Assembly (NCBI GenBank): GCA_033439255.1
Contig: CM065882.1
Span: 682,001 to 746,000 of the forward strand
Source of the DNA: Hericium rajendrae
Taxonomy: Eukaryota; Basidiomycota; Agaricomycetes; Russulales; Hericiaceae
Length of the DNA stretch: 64,000 nucleotides
Direction of reading: 5' to 3'
Both the position numbers and the translations under genes were made by a program. The notes under the pieces are model-generated. The model saw only the letters and a program-made list of their open reading frames with translations. It ran no database searches and was not told the origin of the DNA. Shown here piece after piece: positions 1 through 10,000 of this stretch; within the stretch, counting starts at the first letter, position 1; every line of letters starts with the position of its first letter.

Positions 1-3000
1 GTAGACGCGGCTGTGAAGTCGCTGAAGGTCCTTTTGACGCTTCTGCAGGGCAAGAGCGTGGGAGGCGATCAGGTCGGTAGAGGACAAGATCGCCTCGGGC
101 GGCGGTAGCAGGTAGGTGGCTTCCGCGATATCGAGCGGCATCAGGGGGTGCATACCGGTTACCGCGAAGTATGGGGAACAGCCCATGCGCCGGCGGATGG
201 TGATACGTTCCGACCAGAACACGGAGTGGGCTGAGTAGCTCCAATTCTTCTCCACGCCGTCGGCGGCCTTGATCAGGGCTTGGCGTACGTCAAAGTGTGC
301 ACGCTCAGCGATGCCGTTGGCTCTCGAGTTATAGCCCGAGATGCGGATATGCCGGACGTGGTACTTCTTTTCCAGCTGCGTCAAGGCTTTAACGAACGGG
401 CCGCCGTTGTCGGACACGATTTCAGTGAGCATACCCCAGCGGCACAAGATGTCTTGGTAAATCCAATCAGCAATGTGCTCGCTGCGTTCTTTGCGCAGCA
501 TGCGCCATTCGGGAAAGTGGGACACCGAGCAGCGCCCTTGGACCAGGTATTGCATATTGTTGGATTTCGGCAGGTGCATGGTATCCATGTACATTTTCGC
601 AAATAAAGGTGCGGGCACCGCAACCGTTGGCGGGATAAGAACTTTGCGGATCTGGAACGCTTGGCAAATATGGCACGAACGGACGAACCAAGCGACATCC
701 GAGCCCATAAAAGGCCACCAGAAACGGACCGCGAGCAGGAGGGCGGTTGCGGCGACGCCACGGTGTCCCGCGGACTCGTGAGTCTCAACGAGAGCAGCCC
801 AGCGGCCGGTCGGCGGGAGCACTAGTTTGTGCGCATTTGTCTTGTCGCGCTTCCAGAGGCGGCCACCTTTCATGAAGAAGTCGCGGCAATAACGCAGGAA
901 GCGAGCGTATTCCCGGTCCGTCAGTCCGTCAGGGCGGATCGGATGGAGCAGGAAGTCGGTGACGGCGCGCAGTCGGGCATCCGTGAGGAGGGATTTTTCG
1001 GACCTTGGAACGTCTGCATAGGACGCCAAGTGGTCTTGCGGAGGAGGCGCGACAAAATCGCCGGCGGCGACATTGGTCGAGATGAGCTGTTGGGCCAGCT
1101 GAGGGCGGTCGTGGCCGATCCGAGGCACATTTATTATGTGTACAAAGCCATAAGCACGGTCGACCCAGTTGTCGAAGTCGTCGTCGGGTTCGGGCGCATC
1201 ATCGTCCTGGGGGCGGCGCCGGGAGAGGCCATCCGGCCCATGCTTCTCGCCAGGGACGTGGACCAGGGTAAATTGAAACATGAGGATGCCGACGATCCAC
1301 CGGTTCATGGACGCACTAGGGGCGAGATCGGGATTATTCAGCATGCCGGATATATAACGGGCGTCGACTTCGATAATCAGGTTGCGAACGCCAATGAGCC
1401 AGAGTTTGAGTGCGCGAAGGCTCCGGTATAGGCCATATAATTCCAGCTTTGGTTGGGAGAAGCGCGCCTCACGGTCGTTCAGGGCGATAGAGCCGAAGCG
1501 AGCATACCGGCGAACTTTGGGGTCGTCCACATCCTGTTGACAGAGTAGGTAACCGATGGCAATATAGGAGGTGTCGACGCCCAGGATCACTGAGGCGGGA
1601 GACTCGTAATCTATCGCGCGCAGGGCGGGTGATGCGAGTAGCGCTTGCTTAAGGTCTTCCTGCGCAGCCAACTGGTCTGGGCCGAACTCGAATGGGGTGT
1701 CCTTGCGCGTAAGCCGTACCAGATGGTGAGCACGTTTTGCAAAGTTCTTGATGAAGATGCGGGCCACGCCAATGGTCCCGAGGAAAGCGCGAACGTCCGA
1801 GAGGTCGGTACAAGGTTGCCAGTTGCTGACCTTGGCGAGGTTGCTGAGTTCTGGCAAACGGCCCGCCGGCGTGCATCTATGGCCGACGACGATGATTTCC
1901 GGCGCGCAAAGGACAGTCTTTTTCCCTGAGAAGGTACCACCGCAATATTTCATGCATTGGACGACACGGTTCGCGCCCTGGAAGTGTTCCCAGACAAAGC
2001 GACGAATACCTGGGTTCCAGGGTATAGTTTCAAAATTTCCGCCGGGCAACTCGTAACGGGTAGCTGGGCCTTTAATGGGGACATCATCGATATAGGGCAT
2101 GGTGACAGCTGGGATTTCTGGCCGGAGGATTTCGGTAACGTCGTCGTGGAAGATAGGCACGGAGTTCGTCCACCCCATGGGCAGCGTAACGAGCCGTTTG
2201 GGCCTGAACGGGGTTTGGAACGTGGTCATGTCGCGGGACTCCTCCGCCAAGAGTCGCTCGTCGTAACCAACATAGAGATCGAGGATGCCGCCGCAAGCAC
2301 GCCCGGCGAACTGCTCGGCGAGCTGGTCGGTAAAAGGCGGGACGCCCGAGTGAGCGATGGTGACCTTGTTGAGTGGTTCGAGACTGTGCACAATGCGCAG
2401 GCTTGTACCATCCTTTTTGGTGACGCAGAACCAGCGTGAGCGATATGACGACGACGAAGGCTCATATACGCCGGCGGCGATCTTGGTACGGATAATCTCG
2501 CAGACCTTGTCATGGATGCCTGGCGGGATTGGACGGTTCTTCAAGACCCAGGGGGTGTGCGGTATCACCGGCATAACCACTGAGGGGAAGAAGTCTTCGC
2601 GGAAATGTCCCCACTCTGAATCGTCCCAGGCGAAGGCGGTATCGTGGAGACACATGAAATGGTGGAGTAGGTCACGCTCGGAGGGCCAGAGGAAACCTTC
2701 TGGATGGGCGCGATCGATAACCGCTTTTCTTTCTTCGGTATAGCGGGCGGTGGGAGCGAACGGGGGCGGATTGGGAGATAACTCCGGCAGGTCTTGGAGA
2801 GGGTCGCCTTTGATGTTACGGAGAACCCGAAAATGCTCGGGGAGGTCCGTAAATACTGGGCGGACTTTTTGGGCAACTGGCTTGTATTTCTTTGCGGCGT
2901 AAGAGGCGACAGGAGGACCGGTATCCATCGCGCCAAGAGGCGGCGGACCCGGGCGACCTTGCTTGGAAGCGGAAGCGGACTTGCAGGCTGTAGCGGAGAG

Positions 3001-3250
3001 AAAGGCGGACAACAAATTAGATTTATCGGGGGCATCCGAAAGCGAAGGACCCCCCGGACTAGAGTCGAGAAGCGAGGCATCACAGGCATAGAGATAAAGA
3101 GATTGAAGATGATCTTGGCATTTTTCTGGGTTTTTGGAACATTCTGGGGGTATAGCGGCATAAGCCGTGATTTGCGGCGTCTCCGAGTCGAAATCAACGA
3201 TGAAGGCGACCTCTCCTTGATCTTCGATCAAATCATCGAAGCGCGAAAAT
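1..3250 (-). CDS. Gypsy pol region (RT, RNase H, integrase), partial
   Basis: Reading the minus strand shows a reverse transcriptase with the catalytic box YIDDV near 2090, an RNase H-type segment ending in a tether-like LMFQFTLVHVPGEKHGPDG near 1240-1290, and an integrase with an HHCC zinc finger (HESAGHRG ... CHICQAF, about 660-780) and core residues in the motifs KMYMDT and VSDNGGPF. The region continues to the first base of the window and is therefore cut by the window. No host gene is seen on the opposite strand; the plus-strand frames here are shadows. Confidence 0.8.
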
Positions 3251-6140
3251 CCTCCTTTGCCGCGAGCGTATACTGAATGTCAGTGCGCGGGTGGGTGGGG
3301 ATCGTGGCTGCTTCGCCGGTGTTTGGGTCGAAGATGGTGATGGTCTGTGTTTCATTGCGGTAGCTGCGCACGACTGACTCGGTAAGCACATCGAAGGGGC
3401 GTCCGAGTAGGATATCGTAGGCGGGCGACCGGAGGACGTGTATTTGGAGGTAGAGAACAATGTTGCCGAAGACTGCAGGCACGTTTCGGCACAGGCCCAG
3501 CGAGTCATCAAGTTCGCCGTTGGCGGATTGCATAGTGAGGATAATCGTGGGGTCATACGACAGGCCTAAGGTGTAGCAAACGCTCTCTGACATGGAGATG
3601 ACCTGAGAACCTGGGTCCAAGATGCACTCGACCGGTTCTTGATGATCTATGAGTGCTGCAATAGAACGCAGCGCCGCAGACTCGCGCGAGACGATCAGGG
3701 GTTTAGGCTTTTCGTTCGGGCGGAGTTGCTTGAGGTACTGCTCGTAGGGATCCGGGAGGACGACAGCACCTTCCGGCGGCTCGGCGCACTGGTGCGAAAG
3801 GATAGATACTCGTGGATGAGGGGGCGAGGCCGGGTGCTGCACACGGTCGCCTTCGGCGGGCTCGCTCGCAAACTGGATACCTGCAGCGAGCTCTACTTGA
3901 CGCGCTGGCGAGGCCAGCTCCTCGACTGCATCTTCACCTGGCAGCTCGGAGAGCAGGTCAGTCTCGTTAAGGACTTCCAACAGGTTCTGTCCCGCCACCG
4001 GACGCGTGTGACGCCGTGAGACTGCCTCCTTGTATTTCGCACGTAGTGCAGGAGCCAGGGACCAGAGCTCGCCCTGGGTGACCTCGATAGGGAGGGACAT
4101 GGCGCGCGCGAACACGCGGTCCAGCACGTCTTGCCCGACTGAGTCTTGCGCACGACGGGTTGGGCCCGTCTCTTCGACTACTTCGATCACTGGGACTTGT
4201 GCGGGCCTTGCACCGTCGCGGGCTCTGGCAAATGGGTGGACGGGACCATCAGGGTCGCGGAGGTCGTCGCGTACCGCAGGTTGAGATAGAAGGTGGGGGG
4301 GGACGTCTCGTTCCGGGCCTGGGGCCGGTGAAGCTTGCGGAGGGGGCAGGGACGCCCGCGGCGGCTCTGGTTCGTCCTCGATGGTCGGGCGCGGCGGTGC
4401 ACGGGGCAATCGTGGAGGGGCTGGTTGGCGGGCAGGCTCTTCCATCCTGCGAGCTCGTTCCAACGCCCGGTTAGCTCTATCACGGCTGGCCGCGGCATTG
4501 GGTGGGGGCACAACCGAGGCATCCTTCAACTGGTATAACCGCCGTAGCTCGCCCTCCAGGCTCTCGATCCACGCGTCTGTGGTGAGCTGGTACAACCCTG
4601 CCTGGACCTGGGTATAGGGGGACGCGGTGGTCTGAGCGTATGCCGGCACGACGCGATAGCCGTAGGGAGGGAGCCCCGCCCGCGGCGAACTTGCCTGGTG
4701 GGTACCGGCTACACCCATCATAAGCTGACCCGTGGCTCGCTGATTGGGGTTCATACGGTGGTATTCGTCGATCCGTTCGGCCATAGTCGCGCCTGGGGGT
4801 CCTTGCGGGAGCCAAGCCCCAGAGGGTAAGACCATCTTGCCTTGGACGTCCTTCTTGCACTTGCCGGCGGCCATGTATTCCCGGGCTGTCATGCATTCGC
4901 GCACGAAATGCCCCACGTTCCCACAGAAGTTGCACTGATCCGACCCCATTCGCCCGCGCATTGGCGTGCCTTGATTACCTCCGGAGACCATCGGTTGACG
5001 CGACGGCTGCTGCGCGCTCCTCAAGAGGATATCGGCCAGTGACGCTAACTGCTCACTCTTAATCTGGATAGTCATCCCTGAGCCTGCATCGGCGGTTGAT
5101 GACGACGCGGTGGCTTGAGTTGACGACGGTCCACGCAGGTACGGGTCGGGGGTGATGGCAGTGCCATACATGCACCACTCTGCGGCCCTATAGACGTCGT
5201 TGATCGGGTGCGGATCGTCGGGATGGTGATCAGGCTTGGTAAGAGCAAGGCGGTCCTCTACCCGCAGGCGAAGACGTTCGGGGAGCGCCGCCAAAAACCA
5301 GCGTTGTTCCTCGATATCGGAGATGCGGTTCTTGCCTTTCAGGTAGCGCGTGATGACCGTGAACTCGCGCGAGAACGCACCAAGTTCGCCGACGGAACTG
5401 AGGGTGGACTCGGCAGTTCGGTGGACGAGTGACTCCAAATCTTGACGCGAAAAGGTATTCTCCTTAGCCGAGCCCGGGTAGAGTTCGTGGATAGCTTTCT
5501 TGAATTCGTCCCAAGTGCCGGCGGCGTACTTGGCCTCGGACCGCCACAGCTCTTGTGCGTCAACGTCTGAGAGGAGACGGACCGCATGACTCTTTTTCTC
5601 CACGTCATCTGCCACAGAGGAACGCTGAAAACAAAATTCGAGATCGAGGAAGTAACGGCCCAGCTCGCGGGGGGAGTTGGTGTCGAACTTGGGAGCACCG
5701 CTCTCGCCGCGCATAGGCATGGAGGGGGGCGGCATGACTGGTTGGATACTTGGTGGCCTGGGGAAGGGGAAACGTGCAGGGGCTAGCGGGCTGTGTTGTT
5801 GAGTAGGAGAAGGGGGACAGGGGGTAGCAGGGAAAGTCGCCTGGTGCGGCGTTGTCCTAGGACCTGCGGTAGCAGAGGGGCCGGCAAGGGGTCGCGGCGC
5901 TGGAGTTGGCGATACGGGTGGAGTAGGAACGATGAAGGAACGCTCGAGCTCGGGAATTTCGAACTCTTCGTCGATGGGAGTAAGGGGACTAGTGGGAGTT
6001 GGAACCGGCGGGAAAGGTGACGGTAGGTCGGGGGAAACTTGCTGAGGGTCCTGAGTCGCAACACGGACTTCTTGTTCGAGGGTACGATCTGGATTCGACC
6101 GTGCGCTACTCCTAGTACGACGCGGCTCTATTTTGAGTAT
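3228..6140 (-). CDS. Gypsy gag-protease region
   Basis: One long open frame encodes a proline-rich amino-terminal part, a retrotransposon gag domain, a single zinc knuckle (CNFCGNVGHFVREC) and, near the carboxyl end, a retropepsin-like motif (ILDPGSQVIS). The open frame extends upstream into the presumed LTR, so the true protein start is not assigned; the coordinate given is just downstream of the presumed primer-binding site. The pol region follows in another frame with a slight overlap, suggesting the usual frameshift or read-through expression of this family. Confidence is high for the domains and low for the exact start. Confidence 0.8.
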   Translation of the reverse strand: MLKIEPRRTRSSARSNPDRTLEQEVRVATQDPQQVSPDLPSPFPPVPTPTSPLTPIDEEFEIPELERSFIVPTPPVSPTPAPRPLAGPSATAGPRTTPHQATFPATPCPPSPTQQHSPLAPARFPFPRPPSIQPVMPPPSMPMRGESGAPKFDTNSPRELGRYFLDLEFCFQRSSVADDVEKKSHAVRLLSDVDAQELWRSEAKYAAGTWDEFKKAIHELYPGSAKENTFSRQDLESLVHRTAESTLSSVGELGAFSREFTVITRYLKGKNRISDIEEQRWFLAALPERLRLRVEDRLALTKPDHHPDDPHPINDVYRAAEWCMYGTAITPDPYLRGPSSTQATASSSTADAGSGMTIQIKSEQLASLADILLRSAQQPSRQPMVSGGNQGTPMRGRMGSDQCNFCGNVGHFVRECMTAREYMAAGKCKKDVQGKMVLPSGAWLPQGPPGATMAERIDEYHRMNPNQRATGQLMMGVAGTHQASSPRAGLPPYGYRVVPAYAQTTASPYTQVQAGLYQLTTDAWIESLEGELRRLYQLKDASVVPPPNAAASRDRANRALERARRMEEPARQPAPPRLPRAPPRPTIEDEPEPPRASLPPPQASPAPGPERDVPPHLLSQPAVRDDLRDPDGPVHPFARARDGARPAQVPVIEVVEETGPTRRAQDSVGQDVLDRVFARAMSLPIEVTQGELWSLAPALRAKYKEAVSRRHTRPVAGQNLLEVLNETDLLSELPGEDAVEELASPARQVELAAGIQFASEPAEGDRVQHPASPPHPRVSILSHQCAEPPEGAVVLPDPYEQYLKQLRPNEKPKPLIVSRESAALRSIAALIDHQEPVECILDPGSQVISMSESVCYTLGLSYDPTIILTMQSANGELDDSLGLCRNVPAVFGNIVLYLQIHVLRSPAYDILLGRPFDVLTESVVRSYRNETQTITIFDPNTGEAATIPTHPRTDIQYTLAAKEDFRASMI

Positions 6141-6162
6141 GGAACCCTCGCGGTGGGCTCCA
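6141..6162 (-). other. Probable primer-binding site of the Gypsy element
   Basis: On the minus strand, six bases after the presumed LTR end, the sequence reads TGGAGCCCACCGCGAGGG. Starting with TGG (complement of the tRNA CCA end), in this position, is typical of Ty3/Gypsy primer-binding sites. The matching tRNA was not identified. Confidence 0.45.
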
Positions 6163-6168
6163 AAATGA

Positions 6169-6598
6169 TGTGTGGACCCTGGGAATGGAGGCGGCAGCCA
6201 AAACCAAAACCAACAGAGTACCGGGGGGTGCGAGGGGACCAAGTATCTCAAGAGGGGAGCGCCGAGACGTGTAGCTGACGGGTGATCGTACTATGGGTAG
6301 GGGAGCAAGGCCGCGGAGGGCGAGCTTGCTGCGCGCGGGCGACTTCCGACACGGCTCTGCTAGGGACGATGACGGTACGACAAGACTCATGGGTCTTAGG
6401 TGATACGGCTTGTAGATAACGGCGCGGCGACGAGTACGACGAATATGATGAGCGACACGAGAAAGTGAGAAGAGCTACGTCTGAGACGTGCTTAGAGACT
6501 GGGGTGAGAACGTCAAACGGCGGGCTTTGTGAGATCTGAGCTCTGAGGGGAAAAAGGCAGATTCCGTTCTGATTCTCTAAGTCAGTAGCTACGGTACA
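6169..6598 (-). repeat. Probable 5' LTR of the Gypsy element
   Basis: Read on the minus strand, the segment begins TGTACCGTAG at 6598 and ends CCACACA at 6169, giving the TG...CA ends expected of an LTR, about 430 bp long. It is followed by six bases and then a TGG-starting primer-binding-like stretch. The partner LTR is outside the window, so the boundaries are inferred from these two signals only. Confidence 0.5.
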
Positions 6599-7022
6599 AA
6601 TGGGCAAGGCCGCCTCTGGCGGCCCGGCGTGACTCCCTACGACAACCTCCCGCTGACCGACCCAATCTCCAATTCCTTCCTGATCCTGCCTGCTCCGGGT
6701 CCCTTGGCGAGTGGAGTCATTGCGACTCGGCCCGTGCAGGGCAGAGGGCGTGCGCGTGGTACGAACGAATCAAAGGTGCCGCCTTACAACGTCGCCCGGG
6801 GCGTGCATCGGGAACGGCGGGCTCGTCGAGCTGGAATGGCTGGGATGACGTCAGTAGCGCACTGTCGCGGGCGCCGCTCGTGATCCGGGGGCGTGTGGGC
6901 GTTCGAGGGCGCGTTGATTGAGCCGGCTGGTTCTCTGGGCGCGCTTCTGTTCCTGTGCCGCTGACTCGTCCGGCCGGTTGATCTCCTGCCCGTTCGGTGC
7001 ATCGGACCACGGGACGCCGGCT

Positions 7023-10000
7023 TTAGTCCGACCCGGTCGGTCCCGAACCCGTGGGGGCGCTTGTCCTGTGCGGGGAGCAACGTCGCGGTGGATGGACTTG
7101 GTGCGGCTGAGGTGAAGTGAAGCGGGACGGGCAAGGAGGCGGGGAGTGGGCAATGCCGTTGCAAGGCGCGCTAAAGGGCGCATCAGCGGGAACCGGGGCT
7201 AGACCAAGAGCAGCGCGGAACTTCACGTGGGGACCGCGTGAGAGTGACTTGGTGAAAATGTCGGCGATGTTCTCATGAGTAGGGACATAGTGGTAGGAGA
7301 TCTGCTCAAGGGCAACACGGTCGCGTAGAAAGTGATGGTCCAGGTCGAAATACTTGGAACGACAGTGACTGGATTGTTCGCGGGTAAGACGGAGCGCGCT
7401 CTGGTTATCGCCAGCAATGGGAGTGGGGCCGGAAGGTGCGAACTCAAGGAGAGTGAGAACGTTGCGGAGCCACAACGCTTCCCGAGCGGCGTGAGCAGCA
7501 GCTGCGTATTCAGACTCACAGGTTGAGAGAGCCGTGACTGGCTGTCGCTTGGAACTCCAGGTAATCGCGCCGCTGCCTAGGGTAAAGACATAGCCAGAGA
7601 TGGAGCGGCGTGCACCGGGGGGTCCGGCTTGGCCGCCAAAGCTGGCATCTGTAAAACCAGAGAGCGAGACAGGTTGCGATCCACCGAGGACAAGTCCGAG
7701 CGTCCGCGTGCCTTTGAGGTAGCAAGCGACGTGCTTGGCACCCAGCCAGTGCGCACGACCGGGGTTCGCATTGAATTGACTCAGGTGTTGAACAGCGTGG
7801 GCGATGTCGGGACGGGTGCCGATGGATAGATACATGAGGGAGCCAATGAGTTCGCGATAGGGTACTGTGGCCATCTCGGCGCGAGATGCGTCATCGGTCG
7901 GGCAATCGGCATGTGCGAGGCGGACGTTGGGATCGAGCGGGGTGGAGACCGGGTGCGCGTCGTCGAGGCCAAACTGCGTGATAATGGAGTCAATCAGGGC
8001 CATCTGTGAGATGGTGACAGTGCGTGCAGTGCAGTCACGAGAGACAGCCAAACCAACGAGCCAGTTAACGGCACCAAGTTCAACGATGTCAAAATGTGAG
8101 CGGAGTTCTGCCTTGACCTGTGCCATCTCCTCCTTGCTGTCGGCGGCAACATTCATATCGTCAACATGGATGACAATGATGGAGCGGCCGGCAGCATTAG
8201 CACGGTAATAGATGCACCATTCGCATTCTAGGCGGTTGTAGCCGAGCTCACGCATGACAGAGTCAAGAAGCTGGTTCCAAGCGCGCCCGCCCTGCTTCAG
8301 GCCGTAGAGCCCTTTGAGTAGGCGACAGACGTAGTCCTCAAACCCGGGTTCGGCAAAGCCGGGGGGCTGTTCCATGTAGACTTCTTCCTCGAGGACACCG
8401 TGAAGGAAGGCGGTCTTGACGTCGAGTTGTTCCATCTCCCAGTCGTGGGTGGTGCCGAGGTGAAGAGCGAGGCGCTGAGACTCGAGACGAGCGACCGGGG
8501 AGTAGGTCTCGTGGTAGTCAATGCCAGGTACTTGGGTAAAGCCCTTAGCGACAAGATGAGCCTTGAAACGTACCGCATTGCCCTCCGCGTCGCGTTTGAT
8601 CTTGAAGACGGGACGGCACTTGACAGGACGCCGGCCAGAAGGGATCAACGAGCGGGGGACGAGCTCCCAGACCTTGTGTTGACGGAGTGACGCGAGCTCA
8701 TCCAGATAGGCCTTCCGCCATTCGTCGGCGAAGGGAGAGGACTGAGCGTCGGCCCAGGTACGCGGTTCGTCGGCAGAGGCATCCATGGTAGCCATAATTA
8801 CCTCGAAATCGGGGTCGGGGTTAGCTGCGGGTGCGGGAGGGTCAACAGGTAGAGGAGGCGGATGACGAGTAGCAAGTAAACGGAGGGCGGCGTCGCGGGA
8901 CTCAGCGGTGGCGCGTGCAACTCGCGTGACGGGTACAGCTTGACCAGACAGGAGGGCATGTTTGGGGGTCGGAATGCGAGAGCGAGAGGAACGACGAGGC
9001 GGTGGTACAAGGGCCGAAGGGAGGGAGGCTTGAGGGATTGAAACTTGAGGTGCGAGATCTGGAGGTATTGAGATTTGAGGTATTGGAACTTGAAGTCTTG
9101 AGTGTGTTGAAGCTTGAGGTATCGGAGCTTGAGGTATTGAGGGTTGAGGTATTGGAATTTGAGGTGTCGAGGGTCGAGACAGCGAAGAGGGCGGGGAAAT
9201 AAAAGGGACGGTCTTAGAAGAGGAAGAGGTCGAAATAAAAGGGACGGTCTTAGAAGAGGAAGAGGTCGAAATAAAAGGGACGGTCTTAGAAGAAGAAAAA
9301 GAAGAAGAAGGCGAAAGAAGAGGGACGGTCTTAGAAGGAGAATCCGAATCAAAGGGGATGGTCTTAGAAGAAGAAAGCGGTGGAGGAATAGGGATAGAGA
9401 TAAGATCATCATCAGCCACAGGAACGGCAGGAATAGAGATAGAAGAAGAAGAAGAGGAAGGAGGTGACTCGGAAAGAGCAGGAAGAACACGCCCGGGGTA
9501 AAGGGATTGCGGCACATTATCTTGAGATTCTAGAAAAAAGACGTTGCGCGAAATGATAAGGCGTCGGGACGCATGGTGGTAACAGCGGTAGGCCTTGGAA
9601 GAAGGTGAGTAGCCAACAAGGACGCACTCAATGGAACGATCAAAGGCTTTTGGGTTGTGTTTGTTCTGAACAAGGACAAACGCGCGACAGCCAAACTCAC
9701 GAAGAGAAGAGAGGTCGGGTTTGATGCCGTACCAAGCTTCAAAGGGAGTGAGATTGTGAAGGGTGCGCGTGGGCGTACGGTTGTGCAGATAGCAAGCGGT
9801 GAGAAGGGCCTCCCCCCAGAGGCTCTCCGGCAAGCTAGCAGATGAGCGCATAGCATGCGCGCGACCCATAAGGGTGCGGTGCAGGCGCTCGACACGGCCC
9901 ATGTGTGCAGACGAGTACGGGGCGGAAGTTTGGTGCGCGATGCCCTCAGCGGCGAGATAGGCTTCAAACTCGGATGCGGTGAATTCGCCGCCATTGTCAG

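Larger units (their letters stand above)
1..6598 (-). mobile_element. Ty3/Gypsy LTR retrotransposon, 5' part (runs off window start)
   Basis: A minus-strand element with, in order from high to low coordinates: a probable 5' LTR (6169-6598), a primer-binding-like site (6141-6162), a gag region with a CCHC zinc knuckle, an aspartic protease motif (LDPGSQ), reverse transcriptase (YIDDV box near 2090), RNase H, and an integrase with an HHCC finger (near 650-750) and DDE core that continues to base 1. The order protease-RT-RNase H-integrase is diagnostic of Ty3/Gypsy. Gag and pol lie in different frames, as is common in the family. The 3' end and second LTR are outside the window, so age cannot be judged from LTR divergence; the reading frames are long, which suggests a fairly recent copy. 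Confidence 0.9.

Noticed and set aside
829-1431. A 200-codon plus-strand frame within the Gypsy pol region.
   Set aside because: It is the antisense shadow of the RNase H and integrase segment.
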